DNA of 8,910 bases from DASPKX01 sp035627835 (GCA_035627835.1 DASPKX010000066.1:1-8910), one strand, 5' to 3'; numbered from the stretch's first letter, positions 1 through 6,560 are shown. The notes: a model not told the origin generated them from the letters alone. Numbers and translations are program-made.

Positions 1-49
1 AGCGTCCAACCTCGCAGGGAAAGTTCCCCAGAAAATCGGCGTTCCGGGA

Positions 50-1165
50 TCATGCGGTCCCTATGAGAGGAGCGGATGGCTTTCCTTCACGGGCCTGGCC
101 ATTGGAGGGGAAGAGCTGATACTTCTTCAAATTCAGATACACGCGATCGCCCGGGGACGGCTCCAGTTGCCGGCTATGATCACTTGGAACCTCAACTTCC
201 AGCACGGATCGATCATCCGTTCTTTCCAATTCCAGGTAAACGATCGGGCCAGCAAGGTTAATCCGCTTCACAATCGCCTCCACGTGCGGAGCGCCATTAG
301 GGATGGCGGTGACGGTGACGTCCTGCGGCCTGGCAAAGACGGTGACTTCAGACTCAGGACCGTGCCCTGCCTGGGTGCTTTCGAACATCGATCGGCCCAG
401 GATCAAATGTCCATTGGCCACGTGCCCCTGCAGCGCCACAACTCTGCCGAGGAAGCTGAAAACAAAGGGATCGACCGGCAAGTCATAGACTTCATCAGGG
501 GTTCCGACCTGCGCAATGGCGCCCTCATTCATCACGACGACTCGATCCGCGACTTCCAGAGCCTCGTCCTGATCGTGCGTGACGAAAATGCTCGTCACAT
601 GAATTTCGTCATGCAAGCGGCGAATCCATTTCCGCAATTCCTTTCGAACCTTGGCGTCCAAGGCTCCAAAGGGTTCATCCAGCAGGAGCACCTTGGGTTC
701 AACTGCCAATGCGCGCGCCAGCGCGACCCGCTGCCGCTGCCCGCCGGAAAGCTGGTTGGGATAACGATGCTCCAGGTCTTCCAGTTGAATGAGCTTCAAC
801 AATTCACGCACTTTCTTGGTTATGGCCGCGTTGTCGGGCCTCGTTGACCGGGGCCTCACTCGAAGGCCAAAAGCGATGTTCTCGAAAACCGTCAGGTGCC
901 GGAACAGCGCGTAATGCTGAAAAACGAAGCCAATGTCTCGAGCGCCCGCGGGCTGGAAGGTTACATCCTTGTCGTGCAAGTAAATGCCGCCAGCGCCTGG
1001 GTCGGGAAACTCCAAGCCGCCGATGATCCGCAGCAATGTTGTTTTGCCTGAGCCGGATGGCCCAAGGAGAGCCAGCAGTTCTCCTGGGTTGACCTTCAGG
1101 CTAACGTTGCGCAAGGCCGCAAAGTCACCGAAGCGTTTCGTGATGTTCTTAACTTCTACACTCAT
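50..1165 (-). CDS. cysA: Sulfate/thiosulfate ABC transporter ATP-binding protein CysA
   Basis: This is the cytoplasmic ATPase that powers sulfate (and probably thiosulfate) import through the CysT/CysW permease. The 371-residue protein has the complete nucleotide-binding set: Walker A GPSGSGKT at residues 35-42, Q-loop glutamine 83, signature LSGGQ at 139-143, Walker B VLLLDEP at 159-165 and H-loop histidine 197. The stretch after about residue 240 matches the position of the C-terminal TOBE-like regulatory domain of CysA and other importer ATPases, and the length is normal for CysA. The assignment to sulfate rather than another anion rests mainly on the neighbours sbp, cysT and cysW. The ATG lies 8 nt after the cysW stop with only a weak ribosome-binding sequence, so translation is probably coupled to cysW. 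It is the last operon gene visible; the remaining 49 nt to the window edge show no terminator or other gene. Confidence 0.96.
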   Translation of the reverse strand: MSVEVKNITKRFGDFAALRNVSLKVNPGELLALLGPSGSGKTTLLRIIGGLEFPDPGAGGIYLHDKDVTFQPAGARDIGFVFQHYALFRHLTVFENIAFGLRVRPRSTRPDNAAITKKVRELLKLIQLEDLEHRYPNQLSGGQRQRVALARALAVEPKVLLLDEPFGALDAKVRKELRKWIRRLHDEIHVTSIFVTHDQDEALEVADRVVVMNEGAIAQVGTPDEVYDLPVDPFVFSFLGRVVALQGHVANGHLILGRSMFESTQAGHGPESEVTVFARPQDVTVTAIPNGAPHVEAIVKRINLAGPIVYLELERTDDRSVLEVEVPSDHSRQLEPSPGDRVYLNLKKYQLFPSNGQAREGKPSAPLIGTA

Positions 1166-1173
1166 TGGATGCG

Positions 1174-2061
1174 TTACTTAGTGGCCGATCGAGCTTCTGT
1201 TTTCCATTCCACCCATGTCTTCAGGGCCAGCGTGACGAGCGCAAGCAATGCCAGCAAAGAGGCGACTGCGAAAGACGCGGTGAAGTTGTACTCGTTGTAC
1301 AAGATCTCAATGTGCAGCGGCATGGTGTTTGTCTCTCCTCTGATATGACCGGAGACCACCGACACGGCGCCGAACTCTCCCATCGCGCGGGCGTTGCATA
1401 GGATAACACCGTACAACAGCCCCCATTTGATATTGGGGAGAGTCACCCGCCAGAATGTTTGCGAACCGCTTGCGCCAAGAATCACCGCTGCTTCCTCCTC
1501 CGACCTGCCTTGAGCCTGCATCAGTGGAATCAGCTCCCTGGCCACGAAAGGGAAAGTGACAAAAGTGGTGGCAAGGACGATGCCCGGAACGGCAAAAATG
1601 ATTTTCACGTCCCTTTCCATTAAATAGGGCCCGAACCAACCCTGGGCGCCAAACAGCAGAACATAAATCAAGCCTGAAACAACCGGTGAGACGGAAAAAG
1701 GGAGGTCGATTAAGGTGATCAACAGGTTTTTCCCGCGGAAATTGAACTTGGCGATTGTCCAGGCAGCCACCACCCCGAAGATCACATTCAGCGGGACCGA
1801 TATTGCCGCGGTGAGCAGCGTGAGCTTAATAGCGGAGATCGTGTCCGAGTCCTTGAAAGTGGCGAAATATTCCCCGAAACCCTTCTGCAATCCATAGAAG
1901 AACACCGTCAGCAACGGGAGCACGAGGAAAAAGCCGAGGAAGAGCAATGCCCCCGCGATGAGGAGGGAGCGCAGCCATGCGGGTTCCTGCAGCGCCTGAT
2001 AACTGCGGGGGATATGCAGCTTAGGCGCTATTCTCGGCGATATTTCTTCAACGGCTGTCAT
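1174..2061 (-). CDS. cysW: Sulfate ABC transporter permease subunit CysW
   Basis: This is one of the two inner-membrane subunits of the sulfate importer. The 295-residue protein has a soluble N-terminal stretch of about 30 residues and then hydrophobic segments consistent with the six-helix fold of the family; the first is near residues 33-57 and the last near 264-281. The EAA loop that docks on the ATPase is clear at residues 188-209, starting EEEAAVILGAS and ending in RVTLP. The family-typical segment NARAMGEFGAVSVVSGHIRG follows it and matches CysW more closely than CysT. The start codon overlaps the cysT stop in an ATGA arrangement (2058-2061), which is typical of translationally coupled permease partners. 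The cysA gene starts 8 nt after its stop. Confidence 0.95.
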   Translation of the reverse strand: MTAVEEISPRIAPKLHIPRSYQALQEPAWLRSLLIAGALLFLGFFLVLPLLTVFFYGLQKGFGEYFATFKDSDTISAIKLTLLTAAISVPLNVIFGVVAAWTIAKFNFRGKNLLITLIDLPFSVSPVVSGLIYVLLFGAQGWFGPYLMERDVKIIFAVPGIVLATTFVTFPFVARELIPLMQAQGRSEEEAAVILGASGSQTFWRVTLPNIKWGLLYGVILCNARAMGEFGAVSVVSGHIRGETNTMPLHIEILYNEYNFTASFAVASLLALLALVTLALKTWVEWKTEARSATK

Positions 2062-2888
2062 GATTCGTTATAGCGGTGGCTCGACCACCATTGCAGAAAG
2101 TTGATGAGGAGAAGCAACGTGAAGGAGACCACCAGCATGCTGACCGCCAGAGCTGTCGCCCCATTGTAATCGTATTGCTCGAGCTTGGTGATGATCAGGA
2201 GAGGCGTGATTTCCGTCTTCATGGGCATGTTGCCTGATATGAACACGACCGAGCCGTATTCCCCAACAGCCCTCGCAAATGCGAGCGTGAACCCCGTGAT
2301 GATCGGCGGCATCAGCATTGGCAAAATCACGCGTCGAAAAGTCTGCCAGCGTGTGGCGCCGAGGCTCGCCGCGGCCTCTTCCAGTTCTCGGTCCAGATCC
2401 TCAAGCACCGGCTGCACTGTTCGCACCACGAAGGGCAAACCGATAAAGGTAAGCGCCACCCAGACGCCAATCGGAGTGTAGGCGACTTTAATGCCTAAAC
2501 CGCTCAGGGGCTTCCCGATCAGCCCGTTTGTGGAGTAGATCGTGGTGAGCGCAATGCCGGCCACGGCTGTTGGCAAGGCAAACGGCAGATCCACCAGCGC
2601 ATCGACCATTCGTTTGCCGGGAAACTGATACCTTGTCAGCACCCATGCCACCAAAAGTCCAAAGAACATGTTCACCAACGCTGCGAGGAACGACGCTCCG
2701 AATGTGAGCTTGTAAGACGCGACCACACGCGGGTCGGTGATCGTCGCCCAAATCTCGGGCCAGGCAAGCTGGGCGGTTTTTAAGAAGGTCGCTGATAGCG
2801 GGATCAAAACGATCAACCCGAGGTACGCTAAAGTGAGCCCCATGGTGAGGCCAAAACCTGGAAGGACGCTTCTTCGAAATAACTTCAT
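2058..2888 (-). CDS. cysT: Sulfate ABC transporter permease subunit CysT (CysU)
   Basis: This is the second inner-membrane permease subunit, which pairs with CysW to form the sulfate channel. The 276-residue protein is strongly hydrophobic, with transmembrane segments beginning at about residue 13. The EAA loop lies at residues 170-190 (EEAAASLGATRWQTF, ending in RVILP). It is followed by ARAVGEYGSVVFISGNMP, a sequence characteristic of CysT. The length is normal for the family. The ATG at 2886-2888 lies 3 nt after the stop of the M14 acylase-like gene and has no recognisable Shine-Dalgarno sequence, so ribosomes probably reinitiate from the upstream gene. Its stop overlaps the cysW start by 4 nt. 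Confidence 0.95.
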   Translation of the reverse strand: MKLFRRSVLPGFGLTMGLTLAYLGLIVLIPLSATFLKTAQLAWPEIWATITDPRVVASYKLTFGASFLAALVNMFFGLLVAWVLTRYQFPGKRMVDALVDLPFALPTAVAGIALTTIYSTNGLIGKPLSGLGIKVAYTPIGVWVALTFIGLPFVVRTVQPVLEDLDRELEEAAASLGATRWQTFRRVILPMLMPPIITGFTLAFARAVGEYGSVVFISGNMPMKTEITPLLIITKLEQYDYNGATALAVSMLVVSFTLLLLINFLQWWSSHRYNES

Positions 2889-2891
2889 AAG

Positions 2892-3704
2892 TCACAGGTT
2901 GGCCGCGTACGCGATCAATTTCCGGTATTCAGCAAGAATCGTGTTCAGCGCGAGAATGAATGCTTGCTGCTGCTGAATTTGCGGCGCTTTCTGCGGGCTT
3001 TCTAAAATGATTTCAAACGGCCTGGGCCGGACGCCGGGTTGTGAACTCAAGACCCCTGCATAGCAATCCTTGATCAACCCATCCCTTGCTTGAAAACCAT
3101 CTATCCATCCCCTGCGGTCGCGGGGAACAACCGCTTCCGCCGCGCGCAACGCGGGATTGAGCAGATGCTTCGTTAATGTCGCGCCTCGCACAAAACCATA
3201 AAAGCCCTCGCTCGTGTTATCCGTGTGCAGGCTGATGATTCCATGGAAACGACGCGCCTTGATCTCTTGTTCCAGGATTGCCACCTCGGCCTCCGCTGAC
3301 CCTTTCCAGAATTCCCGGTTCAAATCTTTTCCGTTTCGTGAATGGCGCGTCCGATCCTCGAACCCAGTGGGATTGCACAAAGGATAGAAGAACAGGCAAT
3401 ACCCCCGCGCCAATTCGGGGCTGTTCTCCAAAATGTCGATAAACTGGAGCACTGCATGCACCCCTTCCGGCTCATCCCCATGGATCCCCGCGAAAATGCC
3501 CAAGGCAATGGGCTCGCCGCCGCCTTGAGGGCCGACGAACACGAGGCGTGGGATCTCGTACTTTTCTCCTGCCAGCAGAAATGAACCAGCAGATTGGGCG
3601 AGAAGATTGACGGAGTGCTTATGAACGGAGAAGTCGATGATTGGGAGCGGCCTGCGGTAATCAACGCCTTGTCTGTTCACGGTCCTCATTGCCTGCGTTT
3701 TCAT
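2892..3704 (-). CDS. M14-family zinc acylase/carboxypeptidase (AstE/aspartoacylase-like)
   Basis: This is a predicted zinc-dependent amidohydrolase of the succinylglutamate desuccinylase/aspartoacylase branch of the M14 carboxypeptidase fold. All expected active-site elements are visible in the 270 residues: HGDE (His75 and Glu78, zinc ligands), NPTGFE at 111-116, DLNRE at 127-131 (Asn129 and Arg130 correspond to the substrate-carboxylate contacts of the family), SLH with the third zinc ligand His160, and ILESP with the probable catalytic Glu235. No signal peptide is visible, so it is probably cytoplasmic. The substrate cannot be read from the sequence. Its place between sbp and cysT, 3 nt from cysT, says it is made with the sulfate importer. 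Family members remove N-acyl groups from amino acids, and some (aminoacylase 3) act on N-acetylated cysteine conjugates, so a sulfur-related N-acyl substrate is conceivable but is inference. The first ATG (3702-3704) lacks a good ribosome-binding site; an internal ATG at codon 6 is an alternative start. Confidence 0.88.
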   Translation of the reverse strand: MKTQAMRTVNRQGVDYRRPLPIIDFSVHKHSVNLLAQSAGSFLLAGEKYEIPRLVFVGPQGGGEPIALGIFAGIHGDEPEGVHAVLQFIDILENSPELARGYCLFFYPLCNPTGFEDRTRHSRNGKDLNREFWKGSAEAEVAILEQEIKARRFHGIISLHTDNTSEGFYGFVRGATLTKHLLNPALRAAEAVVPRDRRGWIDGFQARDGLIKDCYAGVLSSQPGVRPRPFEIILESPQKAPQIQQQQAFILALNTILAEYRKLIAYAANL

Positions 3705-3717
3705 GGTTTTGATTTTA

Positions 3718-3756
3718 GGAGGGCTCCCTTGAACAGCCGGAACAAAGGAGCCCTCC
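3718..3756 (-). other. Intercistronic RNA hairpin between sbp and the M14 gene
   Basis: Positions 3744-3756 and 3718-3730 are inverted copies that form a 13-bp stem in the minus-strand transcript, with one G-U wobble and a 13-nt loop (3731-3743). In the opposite transcript the same position would be an A-C mismatch, so the pairing fits the direction of the operon. The stem begins 20 nt after the sbp stop and ends 13 nt before the M14 start. The sequence after the stem in the minus direction is TAAAATCAAAACC, not a T-run, so it does not look like a full intrinsic terminator. A 3'-end stabiliser that keeps sbp mRNA more abundant than the permease mRNA is the likeliest role, as known for other binding-protein operons. 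This role is inferred. Confidence 0.6.
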
Positions 3757-3776
3757 CGGAGGAACTTAGCAGGATG

Positions 3777-4766
3777 CTAAGGCTTATAGATTTGGTCGAA
3801 GATGCCGCCGTCGGCGAAATGCTCTTTTTGCGCTTTCTGCCACCCGCCGAAAGCTTCATCAATCGTCACTAATTCGACTTTGGCGAATGTGCCGGCGTAC
3901 TTCTCCGCCGCTTCCTTCGAGCGCGGGCGATAAAAATGCTTTCCGGCAAGATCCTGCCCTTGCGGCGTGTAAAGGAACTTCAAATATTCCTCCGCAACTT
4001 TGCGAGTCCCGCGGCGATCCACCACTTTGTCCACGACGGTGACAGTTGGCTCCGCCAGGATGCTCAGGGAGGGCGTGACAATTTCATACCCCGTTCCGAA
4101 CTCCTTTAGGGCCAGATACGCTTCGTTTTCCCACGCGATTAACACGTCGCCAATCTCGCGTTGAACGAAAGTGGTCGTCGAGCCGCGGGCGCCGGAATCG
4201 AGCACCGGAACGTTCTTGAACAGCTTGCCAACGAATTCCTGAGCCTTCTTTGCATCCCCGCCATTCTGCTTCAAAGACCACGCCCATGCCGCGAGGTAAT
4301 TCCAACGCGCGCCTCCCGATGTCTTGGGGTTCGGTGTGATCACCGATACACCTGGCTTGGCAAGGTCACCCCAATCTTTAATCCCCTTCGGATTTCCTTT
4401 GCGCACCAGGAACACTATGGTTGAGGTGTACGGAGCGCTGTTGTCTGGCAAACGCTTCTGCCAGTCTTTTGGAATCAGTTTTGCCCGCTCATGCAGCGCA
4501 TCCACGTCGTAGGCAAGGGCCAGGGTGACCACGTCCGCCTGCAGCCCGTCGATGACAGAGCGTGCCTGCTTGCCGGAGCCGCCATGGGATTGCTGAATCG
4601 TCACGGTGTCTCCCGATTTCTCCTTCCAGTACTGGGCAAAGGCGGCATTCACCTCCTGGTAAAGCTCACGAGTCGGATCGTAAGACACGTTCAGCAACTT
4701 CACATCCTTCCCCAGGAGGGTAGTTAAGCTGAGCGTTGCGGCAGCCAATATAGGTAATAGTTTCAT
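3777..4766 (-). CDS. sbp: Periplasmic sulfate-binding protein
   Basis: This is the periplasmic receptor that captures sulfate and delivers it to CysT/CysW. The 329-residue protein begins with a signal peptide (MKLLPILAAATLSLTTLLG, probable cleavage near residue 19). It carries the family signature NPKTSGGAR exactly at residues 146-154 and the conserved ligand-region segment QSHGGSGKQ at 59-67. The sequence aligns by eye with Sbp/CysP along its whole length, for example DVVTLALAYDVD at 79-90 and WENEAYLAL at 212-220. Sbp and CysP (sulfate versus thiosulfate) cannot be separated reliably here, and the symbol sbp is given for the sulfate family. The ATG at 4764-4766 has a good ribosome-binding site, AAAGGAG, about 10 nt upstream, which overlaps the 18-nt gap after the porin stop. 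A strong hairpin follows the stop. Confidence 0.95.
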   Translation of the reverse strand: MKLLPILAAATLSLTTLLGKDVKLLNVSYDPTRELYQEVNAAFAQYWKEKSGDTVTIQQSHGGSGKQARSVIDGLQADVVTLALAYDVDALHERAKLIPKDWQKRLPDNSAPYTSTIVFLVRKGNPKGIKDWGDLAKPGVSVITPNPKTSGGARWNYLAAWAWSLKQNGGDAKKAQEFVGKLFKNVPVLDSGARGSTTTFVQREIGDVLIAWENEAYLALKEFGTGYEIVTPSLSILAEPTVTVVDKVVDRRGTRKVAEEYLKFLYTPQGQDLAGKHFYRPRSKEAAEKYAGTFAKVELVTIDEAFGGWQKAQKEHFADGGIFDQIYKP

Positions 4767-4784
4767 GTCGTTCTTTCTCCTTTC

Positions 4785-6188
4785 TTAAAATGAAATTTGA
4801 GCGCGGGTGAGCAATACGTCCTCACCGTTGGCGACAAGCGCGTTTGCATTGCCACCGTCAAAGTCTGTGTGTTCGTAGTTGAGGTTCACCTTGAAGTTGC
4901 GGTTCAGATGCCAATTCAGCCCGAATGTGTAGGAGAGCGCTTCACGGGCGTTCGTGGCCGTGGACGCATAGGTGGGGAATGTGTCGTCGTCCAGGGTTAG
5001 CTGGCTGACTCGTGCTGCGATTTCCCACGCTCCCCAGCCGTCCCCGCCGAGGGTGAAAGGTTTTAATGGCGCCACTGCTTTGAACGAATTGTCCTCACCC
5101 GTCAGGAAGTAAGAGGCAGCCACTTGCCAGGCGCTGTGTTGCAGCCGGTCTGCGGCTGTTATCCCGCCACCCGTGCGGGAGACCTCGCTCGACGAGATGG
5201 CATACTCAGCTATCAGCCCGAGGGAGCGCCAAGACCAGTACGCTTGCGGGCTCAGCCGCCAAACAGTCCCATCCGTGGCAGTGACCGCGTTCGTCCCCGT
5301 GCCCGCGTAATAGGAGAAAAATGTCTGCTGCCCGGGTGTGACATAAGTGCGGGGCGCGCCAGCCTGGTTGCCGTATGTGCCCGCGACGCCGAGTCCCAGG
5401 CCCTGCAATGCAGCCACATCGCTGTTTTTAAATGGGTGCGCAAAGATTCGCGCAGCCACGTCTTTCTCGTCATCCGAGCGGTCAATGTCGCCGCTGCCGC
5501 CATCAGGAACACCATTGAACACGCCCAGCGCATAGCTCAGCGCACCGCTGCCCAAGTCACCGTGCAGTTGCACGCCAACATCCCTGTTCGGCAAGAGTTG
5601 TGTCGGATAAGCCCGCTCGACGAAAAGGAGGTTCGCCCCGGATTGCAGCCGCTCCAACCCAACTGGCTCTTTGAATTTTCCGGCCTGGATCTGAAATTGC
5701 GGCCACAACCGGGCGTTCACATACGCATCCTGCACGTAGGCGTTATTAGCGTTGTTTGCGGTGACGCCCGAACCAAGGTCGAGCATCAGCCGATAATCGA
5801 ACTTGTCGTAAACAGTTCCCTCGAGAATCGGACGAACCCGGCGGAGGAGGAACGTGTCGTTGAAAGCGCTGCTTGTGCCTTCATCGTTCACATACCAGCG
5901 GCTATCCGCTTGCAGATACCCGCGAATTTTAAGAACAAAATTGGTGTCGGCGGAGCGTAGTTGAAACCCGCTCGCGCCAGCGGAGACGCTTACGGCAGTT
6001 TTTGCCTTCTCAGCGGCTGATTCCTCGGCGATCTCACCTTTGCGCGAGAGGACTTTTACTTGCTGCTCAAGCTCCTGAACGCGCTTCAGGAGTTCATCAT
6101 TGCTTGGCGCCTGCTCGCTGAATGCAGCGGGCGAAGTCAGGGCTATTCCGATAGCTGACAACCCTACGTAGTGCGGAATTAACTTCAT
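4785..6188 (-). CDS. Outer-membrane porin, phosphate-selective porin O/P type
   Basis: This is a predicted outer-membrane beta-barrel of the OprP/OprO-like family, likely to let sulfate or other small anions into the periplasm for the binding protein encoded next. The 467-residue protein has a signal peptide (residues 1 to about 24, ending AAFS before EQAPS). A short coiled-coil follows at about 30-48 (NDELLKRVQELEQQVKVL), as in many trimeric porins of this group. The barrel region begins with FVLKIRGYLQADSRWYV at 84-100 and shows alternating aromatic strands. It ends in phenylalanine (RAQISF), the usual barrel-assembly signal. Specificity for sulfate is inferred only from the operon. The chosen ATG (6186-6188) has a poor ribosome-binding site; a strong one (GGAGG, 6213-6217) is instead aligned with an ATG at 6202-6204 in another frame, so the N-terminus deserves checking. 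Confidence 0.88.
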   Translation of the reverse strand: MKLIPHYVGLSAIGIALTSPAAFSEQAPSNDELLKRVQELEQQVKVLSRKGEIAEESAAEKAKTAVSVSAGASGFQLRSADTNFVLKIRGYLQADSRWYVNDEGTSSAFNDTFLLRRVRPILEGTVYDKFDYRLMLDLGSGVTANNANNAYVQDAYVNARLWPQFQIQAGKFKEPVGLERLQSGANLLFVERAYPTQLLPNRDVGVQLHGDLGSGALSYALGVFNGVPDGGSGDIDRSDDEKDVAARIFAHPFKNSDVAALQGLGLGVAGTYGNQAGAPRTYVTPGQQTFFSYYAGTGTNAVTATDGTVWRLSPQAYWSWRSLGLIAEYAISSSEVSRTGGGITAADRLQHSAWQVAASYFLTGEDNSFKAVAPLKPFTLGGDGWGAWEIAARVSQLTLDDDTFPTYASTATNAREALSYTFGLNWHLNRNFKVNLNYEHTDFDGGNANALVANGEDVLLTRAQISF

Positions 6189-6248
6189 TTGTGTCTTTTG
6201 CCATAAGTCGAACCTCCGGTTGTCTGGTCAGTTCTCCAGGAATTGTGT

Positions 6249-6280
6249 TTTGCGAAGCGTCCAGTTTTCTGGTCCGCAAA
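6249..6280 (-). other. Hairpin after the yezD-like gene
   Basis: The minus-strand RNA can form a two-tier hairpin. The outer stem is TTTGCG (6275-6280) with CGCAAA (6249-6254), and the inner stem is CCAG (6269-6272) with CTGG (6261-6264) around a four-base AAAA loop. The tiers are joined by asymmetric unpaired bases. It starts 4 nt after the yezD-like stop codon and is not followed by a T-run, so it is not a convincing terminator. It could act as an mRNA processing or stability element between this short gene and the porin gene. The stems are short and chance formation is possible. Confidence 0.3.
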
Positions 6281-6284
6281 GTGG

Positions 6285-6494
6285 TTACGGGATTTGCTGA
6301 TCTACTCGCAATTTCTCCGTTTTTTCGATCTGAACGATCCGTCCTCCATGGACGACGATTTGCACCACGCCGAATTGCAATCCGGAGAGGGACTGCTTCA
6401 CGATTTTGATCCAATCGGTGAATTCCGAATTTGGCTCCACAGGCGCTGGCGGATTCGTTGCTCTCACGGGACGCAAGTTAAGGGAATTGTCCAT
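6285..6494 (-). CDS. yezD: YezD-family (DUF2292) small protein
   Basis: This is a 69-residue protein recognised by its C-terminal core at about residues 33-63: an LSGLQFGVVQIVVHGGRIVQ segment (36-55) followed by IEKTEKLR. This matches the small YezD/DUF2292 family, whose members resemble the pattern of a basic helix, then two short beta strands, then IE+TEK. The biochemical function of the family is unknown, but it is commonly encoded beside sulfate or cysteine assimilation genes, and the sulfate transport genes here fit that. The first 25 residues are a non-conserved, proline-containing extension. The ATG at 6492-6494 has no Shine-Dalgarno sequence and lies beside a very AT-rich stretch, so translation could be leaderless or from a very short leader. 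No better start is visible. It is the first gene of the presumed sulfate operon, 96 nt before the porin start. Confidence 0.82.
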   Translation of the reverse strand: MDNSLNLRPVRATNPPAPVEPNSEFTDWIKIVKQSLSGLQFGVVQIVVHGGRIVQIEKTEKLRVDQQIP

Positions 6495-6560
6495 TAAGTC
6501 AATAGGAAATATGTTTATTTTCTTATTTTGTTTTATTGATCTCGTTTAAACCGCTCCTGC
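6495..6560 (-). promoter_or_regulatory. AT-rich probable promoter region of the sulfate operon
   Basis: The 40 bases at 6501-6540 contain only six G or C, in sharp contrast with the GC-rich genes around them. This block lies directly upstream of the first operon gene and downstream of the terminator of the preceding gene, so it is the natural place for the operon promoter. A possible -10 element in the minus direction is CATATT (6508-6513), which would give a leader of only a few bases before the yezD ATG. A TTGACT sequence (6497-6502) and a GTTTAAAC palindrome (6545-6552) are also present, but neither forms a convincing promoter or operator by itself. No known riboswitch could be recognised. 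Confidence 0.35.

Noticed and set aside
1..49. Terminator or gene start downstream of cysA
   Set aside because: There is only a short GGGAA/TTCCC inverted sequence with a two-base loop, too tight for a stable hairpin, and no T-run; the stretch is too short to judge.
167..847. Plus-strand open frame of 226 codons opposite cysA
   Set aside because: It is fully antisense to a gene with complete ATPase motifs, its translation has no recognisable domain, and it is explained by the codon bias of the true gene.
3718..3756. The sbp-M14 inverted repeat as an intrinsic terminator
   Set aside because: Neither direction has a T-run after the stem, and the genes on both sides belong to the same importer, so full termination would be self-defeating.
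5124..5960. Plus-strand open frame of 278 codons opposite the porin gene
   Set aside because: It is antisense to a clear porin coding sequence and the product is rich in Arg, Pro and Ala without any motif; it is a shadow frame.
6097..6414. 105-codon minus-strand frame spanning the yezD-porin gap
   Set aside because: It overlaps the yezD-like gene and the porin signal peptide in another frame and has no family resemblance. Only its last 35 codons, which follow a good ribosome-binding site, are kept as a finding.
6497..6502. TTGACT as a -35 promoter element for the operon
   Set aside because: At the proper spacing there is no acceptable -10 sequence, and the resulting start would fall inside the yezD-like coding region.
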